A DNA stretch of 11,175 bases, taken from an uncultured bacterium. GTDB lineage: Bacteria; Patescibacteriota; Gracilibacteria; UBA4473. The notes below the pieces were generated by a model. The model made no database searches and was not told where the DNA came from. It worked only from the letters and a program-made list of their open reading frames with translations. Below, piece by piece: positions 1 through 6,101 of this stretch; positions within the stretch are counted from its first letter, which is position 1; the number at the start of each line of letters is the position of its first letter. The DNA lies in NCBI GenBank assembly GCA_947311285.1, contig CAMZKS010000073.1, positions 1-11,175 of the forward strand, read 5' to 3'. A program made the position numbers and the translations under genes.

Positions 1-189
1 GTACGAAAAATGATTGCGCCAACAGCGGCTGAGGTTGAAGCCCGGCGGAGGGAATTAGTGCAACAGGTTCAGAAGCTTGAAAAGAGGTGTAAGGAGGCTC
101 TAGATGAGAAGCATCAGGCAGAAAATGCATTACAAAAGTATTGTGATTTAATGGAGATTAAAAATCCAAAAGCCTCCACAGAGGGCTAA
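1..189 (+). CDS. C-terminal end of a coiled-coil protein (5' truncated by window)
   Basis: The frame is open from base 1 and ends at TAA 187-189, giving 62 residues. An ATG at 10-12 lies in frame, but the frame is also open before it, so I treat the gene as entering from the left. The sequence is highly charged and heptad-like: it is rich in Glu, Lys, Arg and Gln with regularly spaced Leu/Val/Ala, as in EVEARRRELVQQVQKLEKRC and the stretch after it. It has two Cys and no enzyme motif. A helical coiled-coil segment is a fair structural inference. The function is unknown. A hairpin follows the stop by four bases. If the ATG at 10 is the true start, it would be a stand-alone protein of 59 residues. 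Confidence 0.55.
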   Translation, partial: VRKMIAPTAAEVEARRRELVQQVQKLEKRCKEALDEKHQAENALQKYCDLMEIKNPKASTEG

Positions 190-193
190 AGAA

Positions 194-240
194 ATCAAGA
201 CCAGTGGAGAGAGGGAAAGCGAGATTTTTTCCATCTTGAT
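194..240 (+). terminator. Stem-loop just after the first gene, possible terminator
   Basis: ATCAAGA (194-200) and TCTTGAT (234-240) are perfect 7-base inverted arms. Inside them TGGA (205-208) can pair with TCCA (230-233), and the A/G-rich left side can continue against the T run at 225-230 using G-U pairs in RNA. The hairpin starts four bases after the stop codon of the upstream gene. There is no immediate T-run after the stem; the nearest is at 258-264. It is therefore an imperfect intrinsic terminator at best. Confidence 0.35.
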
Positions 241-284
241 AAGTGTAATTTAAAACTCTTTTTCTTAAGGGTGTCACAATGAGG

Positions 285-319
285 CGCAACTTGCGTTTTA
301 CTAACTGACGCTTTATTAA
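285..319 (+). promoter_or_regulatory. Candidate promoter and small palindrome upstream of the ECF sigma gene
   Basis: TTGCGT (291-296) and TATTAA (314-319) are separated by 17 bp and could be a housekeeping-type -35/-10 pair for the sigma operon, giving a leader of about 25 nt. The 11-bp palindrome CGCAACTTGCG (285-295) overlaps the -35, as an operator would. A GAACTTAC-like stretch at 327-334 slightly resembles ECF-type -35 elements, but I cannot assign it. The matches are modest. Confidence 0.3.
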
Positions 320-351
320 TAGCTTCGAACTTACCTTCCCCTCTAAAGAAG

Positions 352-906
352 ATGATTAAGAATGTGCCGGCGGCTCGACTGGTGGAAAGTGCCATTGCGG
401 GCGATGAAGAAGCCTTCTCTTTGCTCTATGAAGATTTCTATACCCCAATTTTTCGCTTCGTATTAAAGAAAGTTAGTAATGTTGAGATCGCGGAAGATCT
501 AACCCAGACCGTTTTTATGAAAGCGTGGAAGGCCGATCAATCACTTGCGACTAATCACCCTTCACCACTGGCTTACTTTTACACCGTGGCCCGAAATTTA
601 GTGACCGATTATTACCGGAAACAAAAAACAGTTTCACTTGAAGGCATGGACGAAGCGCAAGATAAGCTGCAAACACTGCCGAGCAATGATCCTGATCCAC
701 AAATAATTTTAGAATCAGTGGAAGCTAGAAATTTCGTAAAAAACTTATTGGGGAACGTTAAAATTGAATACCGAGAAGTTTTAGATCTAAAATTTTTGAA
801 AGGGTATTCAAACGCAGAAGTAGCGCAAAAATTGGGTAAATCGGAAATGAATATCCGGCAGATACAAGTTAGAGCCCTTCGTAAATTAAAATCTCACCTA
901 CACTAA
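352..906 (+). CDS. ECF-type RNA polymerase sigma factor
   Basis: This is a 184-residue extracytoplasmic-function (sigma-70 family group 4) factor, which directs RNA polymerase to a small regulon. Region 2 spans about residues 20-92 and shows AEDLTQTVFMKAWKA (region 2.2, core binding) and PLAYFYTVARNLVTDYYRK (regions 2.3/2.4, -10 recognition). After a linker, region 4 spans about 125-180, with the helix-turn-helix GYSNAEVAQKLGKSEMNIRQ and the basic ending RALRKLKSH that reads the -35. Region 3 is absent, as expected for ECF factors, and the length is typical. The next gene starts five bases after the stop and encodes a membrane protein, the usual place for an anti-sigma factor. No Shine-Dalgarno precedes ATG 352. 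The family call is secure. The regulon and the ECF subgroup are not known. Confidence 0.93.
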   Translation: MIKNVPAARLVESAIAGDEEAFSLLYEDFYTPIFRFVLKKVSNVEIAEDLTQTVFMKAWKADQSLATNHPSPLAYFYTVARNLVTDYYRKQKTVSLEGMDEAQDKLQTLPSNDPDPQIILESVEARNFVKNLLGNVKIEYREVLDLKFLKGYSNAEVAQKLGKSEMNIRQIQVRALRKLKSHLH

Positions 907-911
907 ATCCT

Positions 912-1526
912 ATGACCCTCACCCCCTCTGTTAGCGATCAACAATTTGAAACCATTCTGCTTCGCCTTGAAAGCGGGGAGAGCCTGCGGTCTGTTCAGTT
1001 AGACTTTCCGGTCTTGGCAGCGGATATTGAGGCCCTGCAAGACTTGCAAGATTTCTTTGCCGCGCAACGCAGTGTTGCCAAACCAGATCCGCAAGGATTG
1101 AAATCTGTTTTGCGCCAAGTTAATTTACTAAACCAAGCCTCAGAGGACGACGAACTGAGTTGGGGGTCTTTTTTTAGCCGCTTATCTCGTTCAACTCGTT
1201 TAGCGTTACCGGCCTTACTGGTATTAGGTGTGAGTGGTTATGTGTGGCAGTCGCAAATACCAGCCTCCAATTTAGATTCGTTGCCAAAAATGAATTTTGC
1301 TGGAACTAATAACTCGCCGATTCCCGCAATGGTGGGATCTGTGGAGCTTGATCAACCAAATACCTCACTACTTGAAGGTGATAGTGCTATGGATATGGAT
1401 GCGCTGGTACAATCTTTAAGCAATGAGTTTGCCTCGGAGATGGCAGACTTTGAACAAACAAAAGAATCTTTAGAACCTCTTTTTTCAGAACAACTTTTTA
1501 GTTTCGTCCCTAATTCTACTTTATGA
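912..1526 (+). CDS. Single-pass membrane protein, probable anti-sigma factor
   Basis: This is a 204-residue protein with a cytoplasmic-looking N-terminal part (about 1-95), one hydrophobic segment at about 97-112 (LALPALLVLGVSGYVW), and an acidic, helical C-terminal part outside the membrane. That topology, and its position directly behind the ECF sigma gene, fit an anti-sigma factor that holds the sigma at the membrane. It has no Cys and no His at all, so it cannot be a classical zinc (ZAS, HxxxCxxC) anti-sigma factor, and I recognise no named domain. The short N-terminal repeat-like text (LRLESGESLRSV, then a Leu/Asp/Gln-rich helix) may be the sigma-binding part. Its stop overlaps the next start (ATGA at 1523-1526), which implies translational coupling. 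The anti-sigma role is inferred from position and topology only. Confidence 0.6.
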   Translation: MTLTPSVSDQQFETILLRLESGESLRSVQLDFPVLAADIEALQDLQDFFAAQRSVAKPDPQGLKSVLRQVNLLNQASEDDELSWGSFFSRLSRSTRLALPALLVLGVSGYVWQSQIPASNLDSLPKMNFAGTNNSPIPAMVGSVELDQPNTSLLEGDSAMDMDALVQSLSNEFASEMADFEQTKESLEPLFSEQLFSFVPNSTL

Positions 1527-1948
1527 AATATCTAATTCTCGGTTTTGGTTTTGCCCTTATCAGCAGCACGGCACAGGCACAATATGAAGATTTGATTGAT
1601 CTTAAATTATCTCAGTTGTCTCAATTAGAAGATACGGTAGAAGCGACTAATAGTTTGCCTCAGGCGGATAGTGATTGGGCTTTGCGCTTAGTGTCCGATA
1701 GTCGAGAGATATTGATTCAAGCAAGTAGTGAAAACATTGAGAGGCTTCAAGCTGCCGAAGTAGAGATTAATCAAACCGTAGCAAAAGTGGCGGCCCGATT
1801 ACTTTCTTATAAAAAAGCGAAGCTTATGAGCCGCATCACAACCTTAGATGCTATGATTATCCAGTATCAGTCAGAAGGTTTTGATACGTCTGATTTAGAA
1901 GCGTTAAGTCAATCCATGAAAATGCACATGGAGCATTTAGGTTCATGA
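1523..1948 (+). CDS. Small exported helical protein of the ECF operon
   Basis: This is a 141-residue protein with a clear Sec signal peptide: MKY, a hydrophobic core LILGFGFALISS, and a probable signal peptidase I site after AQA at residue 19. The mature part is about 120 residues, predicted to be almost all helical, acidic and Gln/Ser/Leu-rich, with no Cys. It is coupled to the putative anti-sigma gene by a 4-bp overlap, so the three genes should be made together. By analogy with other sigma/anti-sigma/third-gene sets, it may be an extracytoplasmic sensor or chaperone-like partner acting on the anti-sigma's outer domain. That role is inference; no family motif was recognised. The next gene converges on it after 33 bp, and no clear terminator hairpin lies between them. 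Confidence 0.7.
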   Translation: MKYLILGFGFALISSTAQAQYEDLIDLKLSQLSQLEDTVEATNSLPQADSDWALRLVSDSREILIQASSENIERLQAAEVEINQTVAKVAARLLSYKKAKLMSRITTLDAMIIQYQSEGFDTSDLEALSQSMKMHMEHLGS

Positions 1949-1981
1949 TTTTACGTACCGGAAAAGTCCTGAGTAAATAAC

Positions 1982-2896
1982 CTATTTAATCGGACAAGAA
2001 GTAAACAGTGTATTCAGTTTCTCAGCCGATAACGTTAGTTTTTCTAGTTCTGCGTCGCTAAGTTTTCTTTCTGGCACACGTTCAATTCCATTTTTACCAA
2101 TGACAGCAGGAATTCCAAGCGGCGTATTTTGTAGTTCTCTATCAGCTAAATAGGGGTAGGGCGCAGAAACGGGTAACATTTCTTTAGTGTCGTTAATAAC
2201 GGCGTTCAGCAGTTTTATAGTAGCTGCTCCAATACCGAAATAAGTAGCGCCTTTACCAGCGATTATAGTATAAGCCGCTTGTCGAACGTCTTCCTCTGCT
2301 TTAAGCTTTTCGGCCTCGTTTAAGGTCGTTTCTGGACGTACACTAGACCATGCAACAAATTCACTGTCGCCATGCTCGCCTAATACGTAACCATGGACAT
2401 GGTTTACGTTGATATCCATGATTTCAGAAAGTCTCCATCTCAAGCGGGCTGAGTCGAGTAAGGTGCCTGTTCCAAAAATTTGAGACTGAGGCAGATCGAA
2501 AATTTGATAGGCCGACTTGGTTAAAATATCGACGGGGTTCGTAACTAGCATCACAATCGCTTCGGATTTTAGTTTTCCCAACTTAGCGGCGATAGATTGT
2601 AAAATGCTGTTATTTTTTTGAAGTAGATCACAGCGCGTTTCACCTGGGCCTTGGTTAGCTCCAGCGGTGATAATAATGACATCCATTTCTTGCAGGCGCT
2701 CATCACCAAATTGAATGCCTGAAATTTGGGCGTGGTGAGAAAACAAAAGCGTATCTTTTAAATCGAGAATTTGAGCGGCTTCTAGTTCTTCATTTAGATC
2801 GAGCAAAAAAAACTCAGCCCCAATGTGCTTGGTAATACCATGATTGATAATGTGCGCTCCTACGTTACCGGCACCAATAACTAGAACTTTTTGCAT
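1982..2896 (-). CDS. ldh: L-lactate dehydrogenase
   Basis: This 304-residue cytoplasmic enzyme interconverts pyruvate and lactate with NADH/NAD, which regenerates NAD in fermentation. The N-terminal Rossmann motif GAGNVG is at residues 8-13, with acidic D33 after the second strand for NAD preference. The substrate loop reads AGANQGPGETR. Q82 occupies the position that is Gln in lactate and Arg in malate dehydrogenases, and R88 is the mobile catalytic Arg. Further catalytic residues visible are N120 (VTNPVD), D148 and R151 (LLDSARLR), and H175 in LGEHGDSE. All key residues are present and the length is normal. It lies downstream of the helicase on the same strand, with 51 bp between them that hold a TATAAT box and a hairpin, so it may have its own promoter. 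Lactate rather than malate specificity is inferred from Q82. Confidence 0.92.
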   Translation of the reverse strand: MQKVLVIGAGNVGAHIINHGITKHIGAEFFLLDLNEELEAAQILDLKDTLLFSHHAQISGIQFGDERLQEMDVIIITAGANQGPGETRCDLLQKNNSILQSIAAKLGKLKSEAIVMLVTNPVDILTKSAYQIFDLPQSQIFGTGTLLDSARLRWRLSEIMDINVNHVHGYVLGEHGDSEFVAWSSVRPETTLNEAEKLKAEEDVRQAAYTIIAGKGATYFGIGAATIKLLNAVINDTKEMLPVSAPYPYLADRELQNTPLGIPAVIGKNGIERVPERKLSDAELEKLTLSAEKLNTLFTSCPIK

Positions 2897-2915
2897 CTAA
2901 ATAATAAAGAAGTTA

Positions 2916-2949
2916 AGCCTTATTATAACACGTTCAAGTGTTAAAGGCT
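2916..2949 (-). promoter_or_regulatory. Hairpin with an embedded TATAAT between helicase and ldh
   Basis: On the minus strand a perfect TATAAT (plus positions 2922-2927) lies 25 bases before the ldh ATG. It is a good -10 with a leader of about 19 nt, but no convincing -35 was found. The same stretch forms a hairpin: AGCCTT (2916-2921) pairs with AAGGCT (2944-2949), and TAACAC (2926-2931) pairs with GTGTTA (2938-2943), with one 4-base bulge and a 6-base loop. Its base overlaps the helicase stop codon. It could end the helicase transcript (a T-rich stretch follows on the minus strand) or control ldh. The two roles cannot be separated from sequence. Confidence 0.4.
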
Positions 2950-3442
2950 AACGCCTCCCTCGATTGCCACGAAAGCGATTAGATCGAGGTTTGGAGCGAT
3001 TGTTAATTCGGGCGTTAGTACCTTCGGTTCCGGGTACTTGAACTACGGCCGATCCCATTGGGAAAGGATGATCCTTCACTGTTGGGATTTGTTTATTGAT
3101 CAACTTGTGAATCGCGGCGACATGCTTTTTTTCTTCACGATCTGAAAACGATATAGCGATACCGCTATTTTTGGCTCGTCCGGTACGACCAATTCGGTGT
3201 ACGTAGGTTTCGGGTTCGTTTGGGATTTCAAAATTAATAACGTGACTTAACTCATTAATATCGATTCCACGCGCGGCAATATCAGTAGCAACCAGTACTT
3301 TTAGTTTATTGTCTTTGAATTTTTTCAAAGCCGCCTGACGGGCGTTTTGTGATTTATTTCCATGAATCGCTGCTGATTTATGCCCGGCTTTATCTAAGAA
3401 TCGAACCAGCTTATCAGCCCCATATTTGGTGCGTGTAAACAC
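2948..3442 (-). CDS. DEAD-box helicase, C-terminal RecA domain (second part of the split gene)
   Basis: This part contains the helicase C domain: FTRTK (motif IV), ATDIAARGID (motif V, about residues 52-61 counted from the GTG at 3440-3442) and HRIGRTGR (motif VI, 82-89). A basic tail rich in Arg, Asn and Gly follows, typical of RNA-binding extensions. The GTG is only the first standard alternative start after the stop. It falls inside motif IV (ALVFTRTK) and has no ribosome-binding site, so independent translation is doubtful. Homology begins right after the stop at 3466, which shows this is the rest of the upstream gene. Confidence 0.6.
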   Translation of the reverse strand: MFTRTKYGADKLVRFLDKAGHKSAAIHGNKSQNARQAALKKFKDNKLKVLVATDIAARGIDINELSHVINFEIPNEPETYVHRIGRTGRAKNSGIAISFSDREEKKHVAAIHKLINKQIPTVKDHPFPMGSAVVQVPGTEGTNARINNRSKPRSNRFRGNRGRR

Positions 3443-3466
3443 AAGGGCGGAACCAATCGCTTCATC

Positions 3467-4189
3467 TTATAGAATATGGTGCAACAAAGCCCTCTTGTTC
3501 TCTCGATCAACATAATAAAGTTGTTGTTCTACGGTTTCCGCTGTTGAGGAAACTACCGCTACTTCAACCTTTACCGGATTGGTGAGCAGGCTGTTGGCTA
3601 AACCAATAATATTTTGCGGCATGGTGGCCGAGAAAAACAAGGTTTGTCGTTTCTTTGGAATTTTAGCAATAATTTTTTTCACATCGTGAATAAAACCCAT
3701 GTCTAGCATTCGATCCGCTTCATCTAAGGTAAAGATCTTAAGGTTGTTTAGTTTAATGTGTCCTTGGTTCACTAAATCATTTAATCGACCGGGCGTCGCG
3801 ACCAAAATATCTATACCTTCTTTTAATTTTTTCACTTGCCAGTGCTGTTTAACCCCTCCAAAAATAACGGTGTTTTTTAAATTTGAACCTTTACCGTATT
3901 CGGTAAAATTTTCATCAATCTGAATTGCTAGTTCTCGCGTAGGCGTCACAATCAAAGCTTTAATGCCAGGTTTCCAGTTACCCTCTTTGCGCGCCAGATT
4001 GAGACGTTCTATAGTTGGAATTGCAAAAGCGGCTGTTTTACCCGTTCCTGTTTGCGCACAACCTATTAAATCGCGGCCGTCTAAAATAGGTGGGATCGCT
4101 TTTTCCTGAATCGGAGTGGCTGAAGTGTAGCCTTTATCTTTAATGGCTTTTTGAATCGTGGCTGAAAGTTTTAATTGGTCGAACTGCAT
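3467..4189 (-). CDS. DEAD-box helicase, N-terminal RecA domain (first part of the split gene)
   Basis: This 240-residue half carries the first RecA-like domain. The Q motif has F3 and TPIQ at 25-28. Walker A is AQTGTGKT at 45-52, motif Ia is PTRELA at 83-88, GG is at 111-112 and motif Ib is TPGR at 132-135. The catalytic DEAD is at 156-159 and SAT at 187-189. It ends at TAA immediately before motif IV. It should bind ATP but cannot unwind RNA without the second domain. The start at 4189 gives the canonical N-terminus just before the Q motif. The divergent fur gene begins 107 bp away. Confidence 0.85.
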   Translation of the reverse strand: MQFDQLKLSATIQKAIKDKGYTSATPIQEKAIPPILDGRDLIGCAQTGTGKTAAFAIPTIERLNLARKEGNWKPGIKALIVTPTRELAIQIDENFTEYGKGSNLKNTVIFGGVKQHWQVKKLKEGIDILVATPGRLNDLVNQGHIKLNNLKIFTLDEADRMLDMGFIHDVKKIIAKIPKKRQTLFFSATMPQNIIGLANSLLTNPVKVEVAVVSSTAETVEQQLYYVDRENKRALLHHIL

Positions 4190-4259
4190 AAATATTCTTA
4201 GTTTCGAGCTGGAGTGTAGGTTAATAACGACTAAAAGCTATTATTTGCTCTCTTTTTAC

Positions 4260-4287
4260 TTGCAACTCAGTTGCGTTTGGTTAGATT
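4260..4287 (+). promoter_or_regulatory. Candidate Fur-family operator over the fur promoter
   Basis: The 107-bp divergent region holds a perfect 6-1-6 palindrome, GCAACT-C-AGTTGC (4262-4274). It overlaps TTGCAA (4260-4265), a possible -35 that pairs with TAGATT (4282-4287) at 16-bp spacing. Transcription would then start almost at the fur ATG (4297), giving a nearly leaderless mRNA. Placement over the -35 is what negative autoregulation by the Fur-family protein would look like. The core differs from the classical Fur box, so the binder is inferred. Confidence 0.45.
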
Positions 4288-4296
4288 TAAAAACAG

Positions 4297-4674
4297 ATGA
4301 GAAAAACACCTTTGTATTTGGCTGTGCTAGAGCGACTTAAATCTAAATCCAAGCCTGTTTCGGTTCCAGAGTTGTTGGTTTCACTTGAAACTTCTTTGCA
4401 GCCAAACAAATCAACGTTGTACCGTTTGTTAGAACGTTTAGGGGTGGAAGGTCTGGTAGAGCGCGTTTTATTAGATAATAAAACAGCGTTTTATGAACTA
4501 AAACGTCATCATCATCACCATTTTGTATGTGAAGATTGTGAAACGATTGAATGCGTAAGTGATGATGGTTTGGAAGCTAAAATTCATGACCTAGAAAATC
4601 ATTTATCTTCCAGAGGCTTAAAAATTAAAGCGCATCAGTTTTCTTTCTCGGGTTTGTGCGCGGCCTGCCAATAA
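4297..4674 (+). CDS. Fur-family metal-responsive transcriptional regulator
   Basis: This 125-residue cytoplasmic DNA-binding protein is slightly short for the family (about 130-150). An N-terminal winged helix spans about 1-70, with the recognition region NKSTLYRLLERLGVEGLV at 37-54. A hinge with five His (71-75) and FVCEDCETIECV follows, then a dimerisation domain ending in CAAC. C78/C81 and C121/C124 form the paired CxxC structural zinc site seen in Fur, Zur and PerR. H71-H75, H113 and nearby acids are candidates for the sensing site. Whether it senses Zn, Fe, Mn or peroxide cannot be fixed from sequence. The His/Cys-rich membrane protein starting 10 bp downstream makes a Zn or other transition metal likely. 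Family call firm, metal unknown. Confidence 0.88.
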   Translation: MRKTPLYLAVLERLKSKSKPVSVPELLVSLETSLQPNKSTLYRLLERLGVEGLVERVLLDNKTAFYELKRHHHHHFVCEDCETIECVSDDGLEAKIHDLENHLSSRGLKIKAHQFSFSGLCAACQ

Positions 4675-4684
4675 AAAAATAATT

Positions 4685-5374
4685 ATGAAATATTTGCCTC
4701 AAATTCGTTATTATCTAGAGCTTATTTCTGTACCGGTTTTTGCTTGGTTGGTGATTCACTTATCCGGACACGGTTTGATGCTGTTGAAAGAAGCGGAACA
4801 TGCCCATGAAGAAGCCGGACACGAGGTGGCCGAAGCTGGGGAACACCCTTTTAGTTTGAACTTGGATTTTATTTTATCGGCAGAAGTTTTAGCGGGTGTA
4901 CTCGCCTTGGTGTTCTTTGTGTGGTTGTGGCACCGTAAATCGCTTAAACGTTTTGTGCCTTGTAGTCACGATCACTGTCATCATAAATCTATTTGGCCAC
5001 ATTTACTGGCCAGTGTGGCGTTTGTGTTTCACTGGTTTCCAGAGAGCACTTTACGCTTCGAATTATTAAACGAATTTAGTGCGCACAGTTTTGAAAATAT
5101 TATCACAGCTCTCGGCTTTTTAAGTCACTTTTTAGTAGATATCGTGGTTTTGATTTTGTTGGTGAGGTATTGGCCTCGTGCTTGGCAAAAAAGTCTGACC
5201 TTCGGCATTATGCTATGGTTTTGGGTGTTGTCGTTTTGGGTGGGTGAAAAAGGCGGGCTTAATTTAACCGGAGCGCCTGAATCAATGGTGATGCTCATCA
5301 GTGCCTTCTTGCTCGCTATGTTTGTGCACAAACCACATAAACCAAAGCCGGATTGTAAAACGTGCAGTCATTAA
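4685..5374 (+). CDS. His/Cys-rich polytopic membrane protein, putative metal transporter
   Basis: This is a 229-residue protein with about six hydrophobic segments (near 11-33, 62-82, 104-118, 139-161, 171-187 and 199-215). Three metal-ligand-like clusters lie outside them. One is a His/Glu loop with H39, H41, H46 and H54. The second is C93-S-H-D-H-C98-H-H at 93-100. The third is a C-terminal tail with C224xxC227 and H229. Isolated His (H29, H148) also sit in or beside membrane segments. The gene is 10 bp behind the Fur-family gene, so it is probably co-transcribed and is a likely regulatory target. Metal uptake, efflux or sensing are all possible. I do not recognise it as ZIP, CDF or another named family, so the transport function is inference from composition and context. 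Confidence 0.6.
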   Translation: MKYLPQIRYYLELISVPVFAWLVIHLSGHGLMLLKEAEHAHEEAGHEVAEAGEHPFSLNLDFILSAEVLAGVLALVFFVWLWHRKSLKRFVPCSHDHCHHKSIWPHLLASVAFVFHWFPESTLRFELLNEFSAHSFENIITALGFLSHFLVDIVVLILLVRYWPRAWQKSLTFGIMLWFWVLSFWVGEKGGLNLTGAPESMVMLISAFLLAMFVHKPHKPKPDCKTCSH

Positions 5375-5395
5375 GTTGGTTCTGTTTACAAAACA

Positions 5396-5439
5396 AAGAC
5401 CGGTCTCTACAAGTTTATTTGCTGTTAGAGACCGGTCTT
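5396..5439. repeat. Perfect 14-bp inverted repeat made of two 10-bp palindromes
   Basis: AAGACCGGTCTCTA (5396-5409) and its exact reverse complement (5426-5439) flank a 16-base spacer. Each arm also contains the self-complementary AGACCGGTCT (5397-5406 and 5429-5438), so the same 10-mer occurs twice, 32 bp apart, about three helical turns. As RNA it makes a strong stem. T-rich sequence follows directly only on the minus-strand side (TTTGTTTTG), while on the plus strand a T5 comes 12 bases later. It lies between the metal operon and the 183-residue gene, and could be a terminator or a two-site operator. Confidence 0.75.
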
Positions 5440-5484
5440 AAGATGTGTGTGTTTTTAAGCTTAATTGGCTATAGTTGATTTGTA

Positions 5485-6036
5485 ATGACTGAAAAAAAAC
5501 TAAAATCGAAGCCTGGTATAAAACCATTTACAAAGGCTTTTTGGGCTTTGTCACGGGTACGACAAGAGGCGTTTTTAAAGAATCTGTATGATTTGTCGCC
5601 GCAAAATAAGGCTTTGTTTGCTATGAGACTGGGTAAAGACACCACTAAAGTGCTGAAAGATTTAAAAAAAGCGGTGTATAAAGAGACGTGCAACCGTATC
5701 GGTAAATTTAGAAAGTTGAGATTGGCGAAAATTAATGAAATTTTACGTAATGCGGATAGGTACGCACTACCGATGCATCAGCAGATTGAATTAAAGTCTG
5801 AGGTGTGGCAGGGCATGATAGCTTTTATTATGTCTAAGCGTTCGCTTCCAGATCGCTATCAAGTCGCGGCGGCTCGGCATTTAGATCAGTATTTAAAAAT
5901 GATGAGTGATCATATTTTAGAAAAGTCGGAAGTAGAAGAACGGATGGAGGCCGATAAGACACTATTATTGAAAATTTTTGAGAAAGACGCTTATTTGCCG
6001 CACGTCGAAGAGGTTTATATTAAGTGGTTTGTTTAA
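5485..6036 (+). CDS. Uncharacterised helical protein, 183 residues
   Basis: This basic, probably all-helical cytoplasmic protein has no signal peptide or membrane segment. The N-terminal part reads FWALSRVRQEAFLKNLYDLSPQNKALFAMRLG after a Lys-rich start, then a Lys/Arg-rich middle, then a second helical half ending in an acidic stretch. The pattern of a short 'F..LS...QEAFL..LYDLS' segment followed by helices faintly recalls small DUF6155-like proteins, but I cannot confirm that. There are no catalytic motifs and one Cys (C69). A TATAGT box (5470-5475) lies 10 bases before ATG 5485 without a clear -35. The twin-palindrome element is just upstream and the ABC-F gene follows on the same strand after 65 bp. 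Function unknown. Confidence 0.7.
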   Translation: MTEKKLKSKPGIKPFTKAFWALSRVRQEAFLKNLYDLSPQNKALFAMRLGKDTTKVLKDLKKAVYKETCNRIGKFRKLRLAKINEILRNADRYALPMHQQIELKSEVWQGMIAFIMSKRSLPDRYQVAAARHLDQYLKMMSDHILEKSEVEERMEADKTLLLKIFEKDAYLPHVEEVYIKWFV

Positions 6037-6052
6037 AGCTTTAATTTAAGGG

Positions 6053-6080
6053 TTGTCGAAACTTTGATTTGCCCTATATA
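6053..6080 (+). promoter_or_regulatory. Candidate promoter of the ABC-F gene; decides its start
   Basis: TTGTCG (6053-6058) and TATATA (6075-6080) are spaced by 16 bp. Transcription would begin near 6087, leaving about 15 nt before ATG 6102. The upstream in-frame TTG at 6069 would then lie inside the promoter and not in the mRNA, which supports the ATG as the start. Confidence 0.4.
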
Positions 6081-6101
6081 TGCACTGTAATAAAAATTCT
6101 C

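Larger units (their letters stand above)
2948..4189 (-). pseudogene. rhlE: RhlE-type DEAD-box RNA helicase interrupted by an in-frame TAA
   Basis: Read through the stop at 3467-3469, the frame encodes one continuous 413-residue DEAD-box helicase with a basic C-terminal tail. This is the usual size and layout of RhlE-like ATP-dependent RNA helicases that remodel RNA in ribosome assembly and decay. No base is missing: both halves are in the same frame, and codon 241 is simply TAA between LLHHIL and DEAIGSALVFTRTK. Relatives usually have a Lys here, and AAA to TAA is one substitution. The coding sequence on both sides is otherwise intact, with all motifs I-VI present, so the change is recent, an assembly or read error, or a tolerated split. 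The two parts are described separately. Confidence 0.75.

Noticed and set aside
1524..1948. Alternative code with UGA as glycine
   Set aside because: Conserved proteins are full length under the standard code, and TGA is the overlapping stop in the ATGA junction at 1523-1526. The interrupted helicase has TAA, not TGA.
1949..1981. Terminator between the convergent third ECF-operon gene and ldh
   Set aside because: No stem of useful length was found in the 33-bp gap.
3699..3923. Short open frames opposite the helicase and other large genes (for example 195-395, 6131-6358, 6765-6996, 7851-8098, 9508-9949)
   Set aside because: All overlap well-supported genes, have odd compositions and show no motif; they are shadows.
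6069..6101. TTG at 6069 as an upstream start for the ABC-F gene
   Set aside because: It lies within the predicted promoter, adds 11 non-conserved residues, and ATG 6102 gives the normal N-terminus.
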